A stretch of DNA of 64,000 nt from Embleya sp045207785. GTDB taxonomy: Bacteria > Actinomycetota > Actinomycetes > Streptomycetales > Streptomycetaceae. The notes under the pieces were generated by a model that did no database searches, had not been told where the DNA came from, and saw only the letters and a list, made by a program, of their open reading frames with translations. The stretch covers positions 2,480,001-2,544,000 of the forward strand of contig NZ_CP108776.1 of NCBI RefSeq assembly GCF_045207785.1, given 5' to 3'. The position numbers were made by a program, and so were the translations under genes. Shown here in pieces: positions 17,062 through 25,550 of the stretch; position 1 is the stretch's first letter; the number at the start of each line of letters is the position of its first letter.

Positions 17062-18234
17062 GTGGTGTTCCCGTTGCGCACACGGCATCCGAAGGCTCGC
17101 TGGACCTCCCTCGTGCTCGCCGTCGCGGTGACGGCCGGCCTCACCGCGTGCGGGGGTGACGGGTCGTCGGACAAGAAGACGACGGCCACCCACTCGGCCG
17201 CCCCCGCCCCGGACGCCCCGGCGCCGAACGTACCGGCCGGACCGACCGCGACCAGGATCGCCGAGCCGGTCGTCGCCGGCGAACTCGCGCGGGACCTGAA
17301 CACGCCGTGGGGCGTCGCGTTGCTGCCGGACAAGGACGCGCTGGTGTCCTCGCGCGACACCGGCACGATCACCCGGCTCGGCCCCGGCACGCCGATACCG
17401 GTGGTGGTCGGGACGGTGCCCGGTTCGGTCCACCGCGGTGAGGGCGGTCTGCTCGGCATCGCGGTTTCCCCGACCTACGCGAGCGACCACTACCTGTACG
17501 CCTACTTCACCACGGCACAGGACAACCGGATCGTCCGGATGACGTACGTGCCGGGGCAACCGCTCGGGCCACCCGAGGTGTTGCTGGCCGGGATTCCGGC
17601 GGGCTCGAACCACAACGGCGGCCGGATCGCCTTCGGTCCGGACGGCATGTTGTACGCGGGCACCGGCGAGGCCGGTCGCAAGGACCTCGCGCAGGACCGG
17701 GCCTCGCTCGGCGGCAAGATCCTGCGGCTCACCCCCGAGGGCAAGCCCGCGCCGGGCAACCCGTTCCCCGGTTCACCGGTGTGGAGCCTGGGCCACCGCA
17801 ACGTGCAGGGCCTCGCGTGGGACTCGACCGGGCGGCTGTGGGCGGGCGAGTTCGGCCAGGACACCTGGGACGAGTTGAACCTGATCCGCTCCGGCGCGAA
17901 CTACGGCTGGCCGGCGGTCGAGGGCACCGGCGACGACCCTCGGTACATGAACCCCGTGGCCCAGTGGGCCACCGACGACGCGTCGCCGAGCGGGATCGCG
18001 ATCCAGGGCGACGTCGTCTACCTCGCGGGCCTCAAGGGTCAGCGGCTGTGGCAGGCCCCGATCGAGGGGTCGACGGTGGGCGAACCGAAGGCGTACTTCC
18101 AGGGCAAGTACGGCCGGCTGCGGGCGGTGGTGTCGGTGGGCCCGGACGAGCTGTGGCTGGTCACGAACATGACGGACGGGCGGGGAACGCCGCGCAAGGG
18201 GGACGACCGGATCCTGCGTCTGGTCCTGAACTGA
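17062..18234 (+). CDS. PQQ-type sugar dehydrogenase lipoprotein
   Basis: A 390-residue exported lipoprotein. A basic N-terminus and hydrophobic stretch end in the lipobox LTAC (Cys about 30), then a Ser/Ala/Pro linker leads to a six-bladed beta-propeller of the soluble glucose/sorbosone dehydrogenase family. Motifs are LNTPWGVALLPD, GEGGLLGIAVSP, SNHNGGRIAFGPDGMLY, HRNVQGLAWD and ANYGWPAVEG. The His and Arg positions fit PQQ and calcium binding. Oxidation of an aldose outside the cell is the likely reaction; many actinobacterial members have no known substrate. Two in-frame GTG codons (17062, 17065) compete as start. Confidence 0.88.
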   Translation: MVFPLRTRHPKARWTSLVLAVAVTAGLTACGGDGSSDKKTTATHSAAPAPDAPAPNVPAGPTATRIAEPVVAGELARDLNTPWGVALLPDKDALVSSRDTGTITRLGPGTPIPVVVGTVPGSVHRGEGGLLGIAVSPTYASDHYLYAYFTTAQDNRIVRMTYVPGQPLGPPEVLLAGIPAGSNHNGGRIAFGPDGMLYAGTGEAGRKDLAQDRASLGGKILRLTPEGKPAPGNPFPGSPVWSLGHRNVQGLAWDSTGRLWAGEFGQDTWDELNLIRSGANYGWPAVEGTGDDPRYMNPVAQWATDDASPSGIAIQGDVVYLAGLKGQRLWQAPIEGSTVGEPKAYFQGKYGRLRAVVSVGPDELWLVTNMTDGRGTPRKGDDRILRLVLN

Positions 18235-18252
18235 CGGACGTGGCGGGCTGGT

Positions 18253-20103
18253 TCATCCGGCGGCGGCCGCGGCCAGGTCGGCGAGTTCGACCAGCGTGCC
18301 CTCGAAGTCGGCGGTCAGGTTGGCGAGGATCACCCACGCCTCGGGGTTGGGGCCGATCCGCTTGGCGAGGTCGGCGAACGCGGGACGAGCCGTGCTCGGC
18401 GCCCAGTGGTAGGCCTCGACGGCCACCGACGCCGCGAACGCGTGTCGGGCCGGGCGCGCGTGCAACACGATCTCGGACGCGTCGAGTTCGCCCGAGGTGA
18501 CCGCGCCGACGAGCCAGGAGTACCACCCCTCCAGCGGGGTCTCGCGCACGCGTTCGGCGGCGGGTCGACGGTGCTCGGGGACGGGCGGTACGGCTCGCGG
18601 GCCGCGATCCCAGCGGGCCCGCAACTCGCGCAGCGGGGTGGGGTCGTCGGCGGCGAGCGCGGCCTCGGCGGTGGTCGCGATCCGCTCCGGGAACAGGTCG
18701 CGGTGGTTGGCCAGGATGTCGCCGGTCACCAGCGGGTCGGCACGCTCCCACAGGCTCAGGACGATGTCGATCCAGTCGATCCGCCGCAGCCGCTTGGGGT
18801 CGCAGCGCGGCAGCGCGTAGTGCACCAGGGCCGGATCGCCGGACAGCGTGAAGGCGGTGTGCTCACCCCCGTACGGGGGTTCGTTGAGGAGTTGGATGCG
18901 CAGGTCCGGATCCATCGGGCTCCGAGGGCGACCCGCGCGGCGCCCGGCGTAGATCTCGCGCCGCAGTTCGGCGGTGACGCCGGACCGGTTGGCCACGAGC
19001 GCGCGGTCGATCCGGTCGTCGCCGAGGTCCTTCAGGCGAGCGGCGTAGTCCCGCCCCAGTTGCTGGTGCTCGGCCAACGCTTCGAGCAGCGTGGCGTGGC
19101 CACTGCGGAAAGCGGCCTCGGCGACGTTCGCGAGCGGGGGCACGCCCCCGGGCAACAGCGCGACGACGGCGCCGGCGTCGAGGTGCGGGAGGAGCACGAT
19201 CAGTTCCTCGGCATCGAGCCGGCGCAGCAGGAACACCACGCTCGGCCGCACGGCGGAGGGAACCCGGATCAGTGGCTTGCGGGTGGCCCCGCGCCCACGC
19301 CCGCCCTCATCCGCGCCGTGTGCGACGGCATCCGCGAGCAACTCGGGCAGACTCCCGGCGAAGCGCGGCAGTTCGCGCGCGAAATACGCCCACGCGGCCG
19401 GGTCCACCCCGACGGTCGCAACGATCGCGGGCCGCAGCAGCTCGTGGATCGCGGTCGTACCGGTGACGTAGGCATGCTCGCGCGCCGCGACGGCCAACAC
19501 CTGCAGGGCTACCCGGGCCGGCCGCATCCGCGCCAGGATCTCCGCCGGTGTCAACACCCCGGCCCGCAACGCCGGTCCGACCTGGTCGAGCGCCTCGACC
19601 CGGGTGACCGGCAGTTCGGGCGCGTGCAACACACCGGTGCCGCCCGCCCACCGCGCGGTGTGCGCAAGCACGGGATGCGCCCGGATCAGCCTGATCGCCT
19701 CGTCGGCCCCGACCCCGGGACTCCGGAGCACCGCCCGCCCCCGATCGAGCGCGTCGGCCTCCCCACCGCCTTCCGCACCCACCTCGACCGCGTCGGCAGC
19801 CTCGGCCGCGTCGACCGCCGGTGCGGCCTGCTCCTTCGGCGCGAAGGCCGCCGCCACGACGGGATCCCCACCGGCCTCGATCAACCGACACAACTGACCG
19901 GCCGTCAACCGCGGATTGGCCGCGGCCAGGGCGATCTCCGCACTCGTCCCCCGCGTGGCGACCGCCTCGACAAGCTCATCCGAGAGCCCCATCGAATGCC
20001 CGACGATCGCGCCGACCCCGTACACGCCCGCCAACCGTGCGAAGACATCCCCGACGTCCGCCCCGCAAACCTCACGCAACGCCAACACCAAGCCCCGCTC
20101 CAT
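18253..20103 (-). CDS. large uncharacterised helical protein
   Basis: A 616-residue soluble protein that I do not recognise as a named family. It is rich in Ala, Leu and Arg. Repeated short helical units, such as NPRLTAGQLCRLIEAGGDPVV near the start and ANRSGVTAELRREIY later, resemble leucine-rich-repeat-variant/HEAT arrays. An Ala/Glu-rich low-complexity linker lies near 100-135. ATG at 20103 follows GGAAGGGGG. It is convergent with the sugar dehydrogenase, 18 bp apart, and follows the LuxR-family regulator in the same direction. No catalytic motif or signal peptide is seen. Confidence 0.7.
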   Translation of the reverse strand: MERGLVLALREVCGADVGDVFARLAGVYGVGAIVGHSMGLSDELVEAVATRGTSAEIALAAANPRLTAGQLCRLIEAGGDPVVAAAFAPKEQAAPAVDAAEAADAVEVGAEGGGEADALDRGRAVLRSPGVGADEAIRLIRAHPVLAHTARWAGGTGVLHAPELPVTRVEALDQVGPALRAGVLTPAEILARMRPARVALQVLAVAAREHAYVTGTTAIHELLRPAIVATVGVDPAAWAYFARELPRFAGSLPELLADAVAHGADEGGRGRGATRKPLIRVPSAVRPSVVFLLRRLDAEELIVLLPHLDAGAVVALLPGGVPPLANVAEAAFRSGHATLLEALAEHQQLGRDYAARLKDLGDDRIDRALVANRSGVTAELRREIYAGRRAGRPRSPMDPDLRIQLLNEPPYGGEHTAFTLSGDPALVHYALPRCDPKRLRRIDWIDIVLSLWERADPLVTGDILANHRDLFPERIATTAEAALAADDPTPLRELRARWDRGPRAVPPVPEHRRPAAERVRETPLEGWYSWLVGAVTSGELDASEIVLHARPARHAFAASVAVEAYHWAPSTARPAFADLAKRIGPNPEAWVILANLTADFEGTLVELADLAAAAAG

Positions 20104-20191
20104 GGGCCCCCTTCCACCGGCCCACACGCTAGTGCCCGCCTCGGACGCCCCCGGGCGGGTGCCCCGCGGCCCCGCCGGCCCTCGTCCCTCC

Positions 20192-23137
20192 CTACCCGTC
20201 CACCAAGTGCAGCCGGTGGGCCACCGCCGCCGCTTCGCCTCGGCCCGCCACCTCGAGTTTGGCGAGGATGTTGGAGACGTGGACGCTGGCCGTCTTGACG
20301 CTGATGTACAGCTCCTCGGCGATCTGGCGGTTGCTGCGGCCGTCGGCGACCAGCCTCAGGACGTCGATCTCGCGTGGGGTCAACGTCGGCAGCGGTGTGC
20401 CGGCCTCGCCCTGGGTGGTCGGGGCCAGCCGGGCTCGTCGGGTGAGCAGGTCGATCAGTTCGCGCAGTGTCTTGGCCTCCAGGCGGCCCGCGACCGACGC
20501 GGCCGCGGCCAGGGGCGACGCCGCGGCCTCGCGGTCGCCCTGGGCGAGCAGCGTCTCGGCGTGGCGGAACCTGGCCCACGCCGTGCGGTAGGGCTGCTCG
20601 GTCAGTTCCCACGCGGAGACCACGCCGCCCCAGCGTTCGGCGTCGTCGCTGCCCGCCGCGCGCGCCAGTTCGGCCTTGACGAGGCACTCGTACGCGGCGT
20701 CGAGCGGGGAGTCGACGGCCAGCGACCGGGCCATCGCCGCGATCCGCTCGGCGATGTCGTGCCGGACCTTGAGCTCGGACTCGCGCGGCCGCACCGCCGA
20801 CGCCCGCGTGTCCGCCTCGATCGCCGCCGCGTCCGCGAGCAGCGCCCACATGTAGCGCTGGTGGCCGGGCGGGCACCCGATCACGTCCAGCGCCGCGATC
20901 AACGCCTCCCGTGACTCGTCGAGCCGCCCCTGGGCCTCGGCCACTCGGAGTTCCGCTCGCGCCAACGGTATTCCGTACTGCGCCTCGACATAGCGTGACC
21001 CGGCGATCAGACGCGACCGGCGCAGGTGCTGCGCCGCGGCCCGCACGTCGCCGCGGGCCAGGCACAGGTCGACGAGCTGTAGTTCGAGGTGTCGGGTCGT
21101 CTGTGGTCCCGGGTCCAGGTCCAGGGTCTTCTCGACCAGCGTCTCCAGGCCGGCCCAGTCCCCGGCCGACAACAGCGACTCGGCGAGGTTGCCCAGTGCG
21201 AACGACCCCGACGTACGGGTCAGTCCGCGCACCGCGGCGAGGTTCATCGCCCGCCGTGCGGCCTCGGCCGCTTCCCGGTGCCGCCCCAGCCCTTCCAGCA
21301 GCGAGGACCGGTTGCTGAGGATGTGCACGAGGCTGTCGGGCTCGCCGCTCCCCTCGGCCCCCTCCTCGGCGAGGCCGATCTGTTCCATTCCCTCGTCGAT
21401 CCGGCCCATGTGCACCAGGGCGCACGCGAGCGTCTTGCGGACCTCGGCCTCGATGCCGGCGGAGTCGACCGTGCGGGCGCGTTCGAGCGCGATCATCGCC
21501 TCTTCGATCGCCTTCTCGCCGCCCCCGTCGAGCATCCGGTCGCGGGCGATCTGGGCGAGCACGCGGGCCTGTTCCATCGACGGCGGCAGGCCCTCCAGGA
21601 TCGCCTTGGCCCGCTGGAGTTCCGGCACCCCCGACGAGCGGCACAGGTTGCGTAGTCCGCTCGCCTTCTCGCGCCACAGGAACGCGGCCAACTGGGGTTC
21701 GGCGACCGAGTCCACGAGCGCGAGCGCGCGCTTGCAGAAGTGGATCGCCAACTCGCGTTCGCTGCCGAGCCGGGCCGCGGTGACGGCCTCGATATAGATG
21801 TCCAGGAGCCGCCGCCCGGTCAGCTGCTCGGGCTCGGGCACCTGCTCCCACAGCAGCAACGCCCGCTCGAGCAGGCGGGTGCGCTCGTCGAACGCGTAGC
21901 GCTCGCGCGCCGCCTCGGCCGCGGCGAGCACCGCCGGCAGCGCCTTGACGGGCATGCCGGCGTGGAACCAGTACGTGGCCACCCGGCCGCGCCGCTCGTC
22001 GCAGGAGACCAGATCGGGACAGCGCTCCAGCGCCTCGGCGAACGTCGCGTAGAGCCGGACTCGTTCGCCCGGCATCAGGTCGTCGCGGATTGCCGTACGC
22101 ACGAGCGCGTGCCGGAACTGGAACTCGTCCCCGATCGGCACCAGCACGTGCGCGGACACCGCCGCGCGCAGCGCCTCCTCCAGCCGGTCCGGGTCGAGCC
22201 ACGAGACCTCGGTCAGCAGCCGATGGCCGACCGTCGCCCCGCCGATCGCGGCGAGCCGGATGACCTTCTGGGTGTCCTCGGACAGCTCCTCGATCCGGAT
22301 CAGCAGCAGATCGCGCAACGTGTCGGAGATGCCGGTGAGTTGGCCGTCCCGGATGCTGCACGCGAGTTCTTCGACGAAGAACGCGTTGCCCTCGGACTTC
22401 TGGAAGATCTGCCGGACCAGCCGACGCGGCGGATCCTCGTTCAGGATGCCGCGCACCTGCTCGCCGACCTGGGCCCGGGTGAGCCGGCCGAGGTCGATCC
22501 GGGCGACGTTGTGCACGCGGTCCAGCTCGGCCAGGAACGACCGCAGCGGGTGCCGCCGGCCGACGGCGTCGGCCCGGTAGGTGCCGACGATCAGGATGCG
22601 GCCGGTGCGCAGCAGCCGGAACAGGAAACCGAGCAGCTCGCGCGTGGAGGAGTCGGCCCAGTGCAGATCCTCGATCGCGATCACGAGCGTGCGGTCGGTG
22701 CCGAGCCGCTCCAGCAGCCCGAGCATCAGTTCGAACAGTCGGACCCGGTCGAACTCGCCGTCGCGCGCGATCGTCCCCGGCGCGAGGTCGGGCAGCAGCC
22801 ACGCGAGGTCGCGCTCGCGACCGGCCACCGCCTCGGCCAGGTCCGGGCCGATCCGACGCGAGAGCGTGCGGAGCGCGGCCGAGATCGGCGCGAACGGCAG
22901 ACTCTCCGCGCCCAACTCCAGGCAGCCGCCCACGGTGGTCACCGCGTCCTGCTGCTCCGCGCGCTCCAGGAACTCCTGGAGCAGGCGCGTCTTGCCGACA
23001 CCCGCCTCGCCTCCGACGAGCACCACACCCGGCGTTCCCTCGTCGGCTTCGCGCAGCGCCGTGAGGAACCGCGCCATTTCCAATGACCGGCCTACGAACA
23101 CGGGAGAAACAGAAGTACTCGCCACAGTGCCGAGCAT
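20192..23137 (-). CDS. LAL-type LuxR-family ATPase regulator
   Basis: A 981-residue large ATP-binding regulator of the LuxR (LAL) class. An N-terminal AAA/NB-ARC-like ATPase has Walker A GGEAGVGKTR (about 42-51) and Walker B VIAIEDLHWAD. A long middle of helical, TPR-like repeats follows, and a C-terminal LuxR helix-turn-helix (LTPREIDVLRLVADGRSNRQ, then VKTASVHVSNILAKL) ends the protein. Such proteins sense a ligand or partner through the repeats and activate transcription when ATP is bound. ATG at 23137 has GGGGGG 9 bases upstream. No metabolic cluster is next to it, so its targets are unknown. Confidence 0.92.
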   Translation of the reverse strand: MLGTVASTSVSPVFVGRSLEMARFLTALREADEGTPGVVLVGGEAGVGKTRLLQEFLERAEQQDAVTTVGGCLELGAESLPFAPISAALRTLSRRIGPDLAEAVAGRERDLAWLLPDLAPGTIARDGEFDRVRLFELMLGLLERLGTDRTLVIAIEDLHWADSSTRELLGFLFRLLRTGRILIVGTYRADAVGRRHPLRSFLAELDRVHNVARIDLGRLTRAQVGEQVRGILNEDPPRRLVRQIFQKSEGNAFFVEELACSIRDGQLTGISDTLRDLLLIRIEELSEDTQKVIRLAAIGGATVGHRLLTEVSWLDPDRLEEALRAAVSAHVLVPIGDEFQFRHALVRTAIRDDLMPGERVRLYATFAEALERCPDLVSCDERRGRVATYWFHAGMPVKALPAVLAAAEAARERYAFDERTRLLERALLLWEQVPEPEQLTGRRLLDIYIEAVTAARLGSERELAIHFCKRALALVDSVAEPQLAAFLWREKASGLRNLCRSSGVPELQRAKAILEGLPPSMEQARVLAQIARDRMLDGGGEKAIEEAMIALERARTVDSAGIEAEVRKTLACALVHMGRIDEGMEQIGLAEEGAEGSGEPDSLVHILSNRSSLLEGLGRHREAAEAARRAMNLAAVRGLTRTSGSFALGNLAESLLSAGDWAGLETLVEKTLDLDPGPQTTRHLELQLVDLCLARGDVRAAAQHLRRSRLIAGSRYVEAQYGIPLARAELRVAEAQGRLDESREALIAALDVIGCPPGHQRYMWALLADAAAIEADTRASAVRPRESELKVRHDIAERIAAMARSLAVDSPLDAAYECLVKAELARAAGSDDAERWGGVVSAWELTEQPYRTAWARFRHAETLLAQGDREAAASPLAAAASVAGRLEAKTLRELIDLLTRRARLAPTTQGEAGTPLPTLTPREIDVLRLVADGRSNRQIAEELYISVKTASVHVSNILAKLEVAGRGEAAAVAHRLHLVDG

Positions 23138-23238
23138 GTCACGTTCCCCCCGTTCGCAGCCCGGGATTTCACGCCCGGCGAAACCCGTTTGCGCAGGTCA
23201 ACCAAGGGGTTTCGCCGGGCGTGGCATGCGTCACGTCG

Positions 23239-23463
23239 TCACCGCGTGTGCAGGTGCAGGTTCCAAATGCCCCACCCGGATACGCCGCGATCGGAACTGA
23301 GCCCCCCGGCGCCTCGGCCGCTTCGCCGGGCCTCGCGGCGCGCCATCCGCGCCGCCTTGGCCTCGCCCCGCCGCGTCCGCAGCGCCGCGCGGACCATGCG
23401 GTCCTGGTCGGCGGTCGCCTGCAGCTCGCGCTCACGGGCCCGGAAGAGTTCGTACTCCATCAT
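23239..23463 (-). CDS. small basic protein, conserved type
   Basis: A 74-residue Arg/Ala/Glu-rich protein (MMEYELFRARERELQATADQ) predicted to be one long helix with a short tail. ATG at 23463 has AGGAGG 9 bases upstream. Similar short proteins beginning with a YEL-R-R-L pattern are familiar from many Streptomyces genomes, but no function is known. It lies alone, upstream of the LuxR-type gene and in the same direction. A 7-bp hairpin GGCTCGT-GGT-ACGAGCC at 23500-23516 precedes it. Confidence 0.6.
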   Translation of the reverse strand: MMEYELFRARERELQATADQDRMVRAALRTRRGEAKAARMARREARRSGRGAGGLSSDRGVSGWGIWNLHLHTR

Positions 23464-23738
23464 GATGTTCGGCCTCCTGATCACCGAGCCGGTCTGTCCG
23501 GCTCGTGGTACGAGCCTCGCGTCCCAGTGGGGCCGCTGACATCGGTCGGATGCCGCATCCCCGGTCGCTCGGCTCGCCCTGAGGCGATCTAAGACACCTC
23601 AGACGAACCGCGTACCGGGCTCGAACAGATGTAGGACGAATCCCGGTCGAACATCAGAGAGCGCACAGCAAAGAGAGAGCACGGCAAAAGAGCGGGCCAC
23701 CGCCACGGAGGGCCACAGCCACAAGAAGGCCACGCAAA
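23464..23738. other. intergenic region between gatB and the small basic protein
   Basis: About 275 bp without a gene. It holds the promoter side of the small protein gene, a hairpin at 23500-23516 and a CTGAGG...CCTCAG repeat near 23580-23600. The part at 23650-23740 is rich in GAGAG/CACGG direct near-repeats with no clear role. Confidence 0.4.
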
Positions 23739-23777
23739 GAGAGGGCCTCCGATCGCAACGCGACCGAAGACCCTCTC
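23739..23777 (-). terminator. gatB terminator
   Basis: An imperfect hairpin: GAGAGGG (23739-23745) pairs with CCCTCTC (23771-23777), with further pairing inside. On the minus strand TTTG follows. It starts 13 bp past the gatB stop. Confidence 0.65.
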
Positions 23778-23789
23778 CACGTGCGACCG

Positions 23790-25292
23790 TCAGGCCGCGC
23801 CCAACCGCTCCAGGATCAGTTCCCGCACGCGCGCCGCGTCGGCCTGCCCGCGCGTGGTCTTCATGACCGCGCCGACCAGAGCCCCCACGGCCTGCACCTT
23901 GCCGCCGCGGATCTTCTCGGCGATGCCCGGGTTGCCCGCGATCGCCTCGTCCACGGCCGCGCCGAGCGCCGAGTCGTCCGAGACGACCTTGAGCCCGCGC
24001 GCCTCGACCACCACGTCCGGGTCGCCCTCGCCGGCGAGTACGCCGTCGATGACCTGCCGGGCCAGCTTGTCGTTCAGCTCGCCGCTCTTGACCAGCGCCG
24101 ACACCCGCGCGACCTGGGCCGGCGTGATCGGCAGCGTCGCGACCTCCACGCCGCGCTCGTTGGCCCGGCGCGACAACTCGCCGAGCCACCACTTGCGCGC
24201 CGCGTCCGAGTCGGCCCCGGCGTCGATCGTCGCCAGGATCACGTCGAGCACGCCCGCGTTGACCATCGACTGCATCTCGAAGTCGTTGACGCCCCACTCG
24301 CTCTGCAGCCGCGCGCGCCGCAGCGACGGCAGCTCGGGCAGCGTGGCGCGCAGTTCCTCGACCCACTCGCGCGACGGCGCGACGGGCACGAGGTCGGGCT
24401 CCGGGAAGTAGCGGTAGTCCTCGGCCTCTTCCTTGATCCGGCCGGCGGTGGTGCTGCCGTCCTCCTCGTGGAAGTGCCGGGTCTCCTGCACGATCGTGCC
24501 GCCGTCCGACAGGACGGTGGCGTGCCGCTGGATCTCGAAGCGGATGGCCCGCTCTACCGAACGCAGCGAGTTGACGTTCTTGGTCTCGCTGCGGGTGCCG
24601 AACTTCTCCCGGCCCTTGGGCCGGAGCGACAGGTTCGCGTCGCAGCGCATCTGCCCGAGCTCCATCCGGGCCTCGGACACCCCGAGCGCGCGGATCAGTT
24701 CACGCAGCTCGGCCACGTACGCCTTCGCGATCAGCGGGGCGAGCTCGCCCGCGCCCTCGATCGGCTTGGTGACGATCTCGATCAGCGGGATGCCGCAGCG
24801 GTTGTAGTCGAGCAGCGAGTAGTCCGCGCCGTGGATGCGACCCGTCGCGCCGCCCATGTGCAGCGACTTGCCGGTGTCCTCCTCCATGTGCGCGCGCTCG
24901 ATCTCGACCCGCCACGTCTTGCCCTCGACCTCGACCTCGAGGTACCCGTCGAAGGCGATCGGCTCGTCGTACTGCGACGTCTGGAAGTTCTTCGGCATGT
25001 CCGGATAGAAGTAGTTCTTCCGGGCGAACCGACACCACTCGGCGATCGAGCAGTTCAGCGCGAGACCGATCCGGATCGCCGACTCGACCGCGACCGCGTT
25101 GACCACGGGCAGCGCGCCGGGCATGCCCAGACACGTCGGACACACCTGGCTGTTCGGCTCGGCGCCGAACTCGGTCGAGCAACCGCAGAACATCTTCGTC
25201 GCGGTGCCCAGCTCGACGTGGACCTCCAGGCCCATCACCGGGTCGTAGGTCTCCAGCGCGTCCTCGTAGGACATCAGGCTGGTGGTACTCAC
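23790..25292 (-). CDS. gatB: Asp/Glu-tRNA amidotransferase subunit B
   Basis: A 500-residue subunit of GatCAB, which converts Glu-tRNA(Gln) and Asp-tRNA(Asn) to the amide forms. It binds tRNA and activates the carboxylate with ATP. Family motifs are MGLEVHVELGT, a Cys cluster (MFCGCS, CPTCLGMPGALP) that can bind zinc, HMEEDTGKSLHMG, DYNRCGIPLIEIVT and a C-terminal YqeY-like tail ending near MKTTRGQADAARV. It starts with GTG overlapping the stop of the small gene upstream (GTGA). It is last in the gatC-gatA-orf-gatB operon. Confidence 0.97.
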   Translation of the reverse strand: MSTTSLMSYEDALETYDPVMGLEVHVELGTATKMFCGCSTEFGAEPNSQVCPTCLGMPGALPVVNAVAVESAIRIGLALNCSIAEWCRFARKNYFYPDMPKNFQTSQYDEPIAFDGYLEVEVEGKTWRVEIERAHMEEDTGKSLHMGGATGRIHGADYSLLDYNRCGIPLIEIVTKPIEGAGELAPLIAKAYVAELRELIRALGVSEARMELGQMRCDANLSLRPKGREKFGTRSETKNVNSLRSVERAIRFEIQRHATVLSDGGTIVQETRHFHEEDGSTTAGRIKEEAEDYRYFPEPDLVPVAPSREWVEELRATLPELPSLRRARLQSEWGVNDFEMQSMVNAGVLDVILATIDAGADSDAARKWWLGELSRRANERGVEVATLPITPAQVARVSALVKSGELNDKLARQVIDGVLAGEGDPDVVVEARGLKVVSDDSALGAAVDEAIAGNPGIAEKIRGGKVQAVGALVGAVMKTTRGQADAARVRELILERLGAA

Positions 25293-25528
25293 AGGGCGTC
25301 GGCCTCCGTCAGCTCTTCCTCGACCTCACGCATCGCGCGGATCAGCAGCGCGAAGCCGGTGACGACGGCGGCGGCGCTGATGACCGCGTCGACGATCTCC
25401 AGCTTGTCGCCCTTGCCGCGGGCTTCCTTGATCTGCTTGATCACACCGATCGCACCGACGACCTGCATGCCGACGCTGATGATCTTTCCGGCCTTGCTCT
25501 TGGGAAGCTTCTTCTTGTTCTTGGCCAT
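25289..25528 (-). CDS. small membrane protein in the gat operon
   Basis: A 79-residue protein: a very basic start (MAKNKKKLPKSKAGK), a Gly/Val/Ile stretch, a charged segment (IKEARGKGDKLE), one membrane helix (IVDAVISAAAVVTGFALLI, about 45-63) and an acidic end (EVEEELTEADAL). ATG at 25528 has GAGGAG 10 bases upstream, and its stop overlaps the gatB start, so it is translated as part of the operon. No function is known. The charge pattern (basic in front, acidic behind one helix) suggests a membrane-anchored accessory protein. Confidence 0.75.
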   Translation of the reverse strand: MAKNKKKLPKSKAGKIISVGMQVVGAIGVIKQIKEARGKGDKLEIVDAVISAAAVVTGFALLIRAMREVEEELTEADAL

Positions 25529-25550
25529 CGTGAATCGACTCCTCGAAAAG

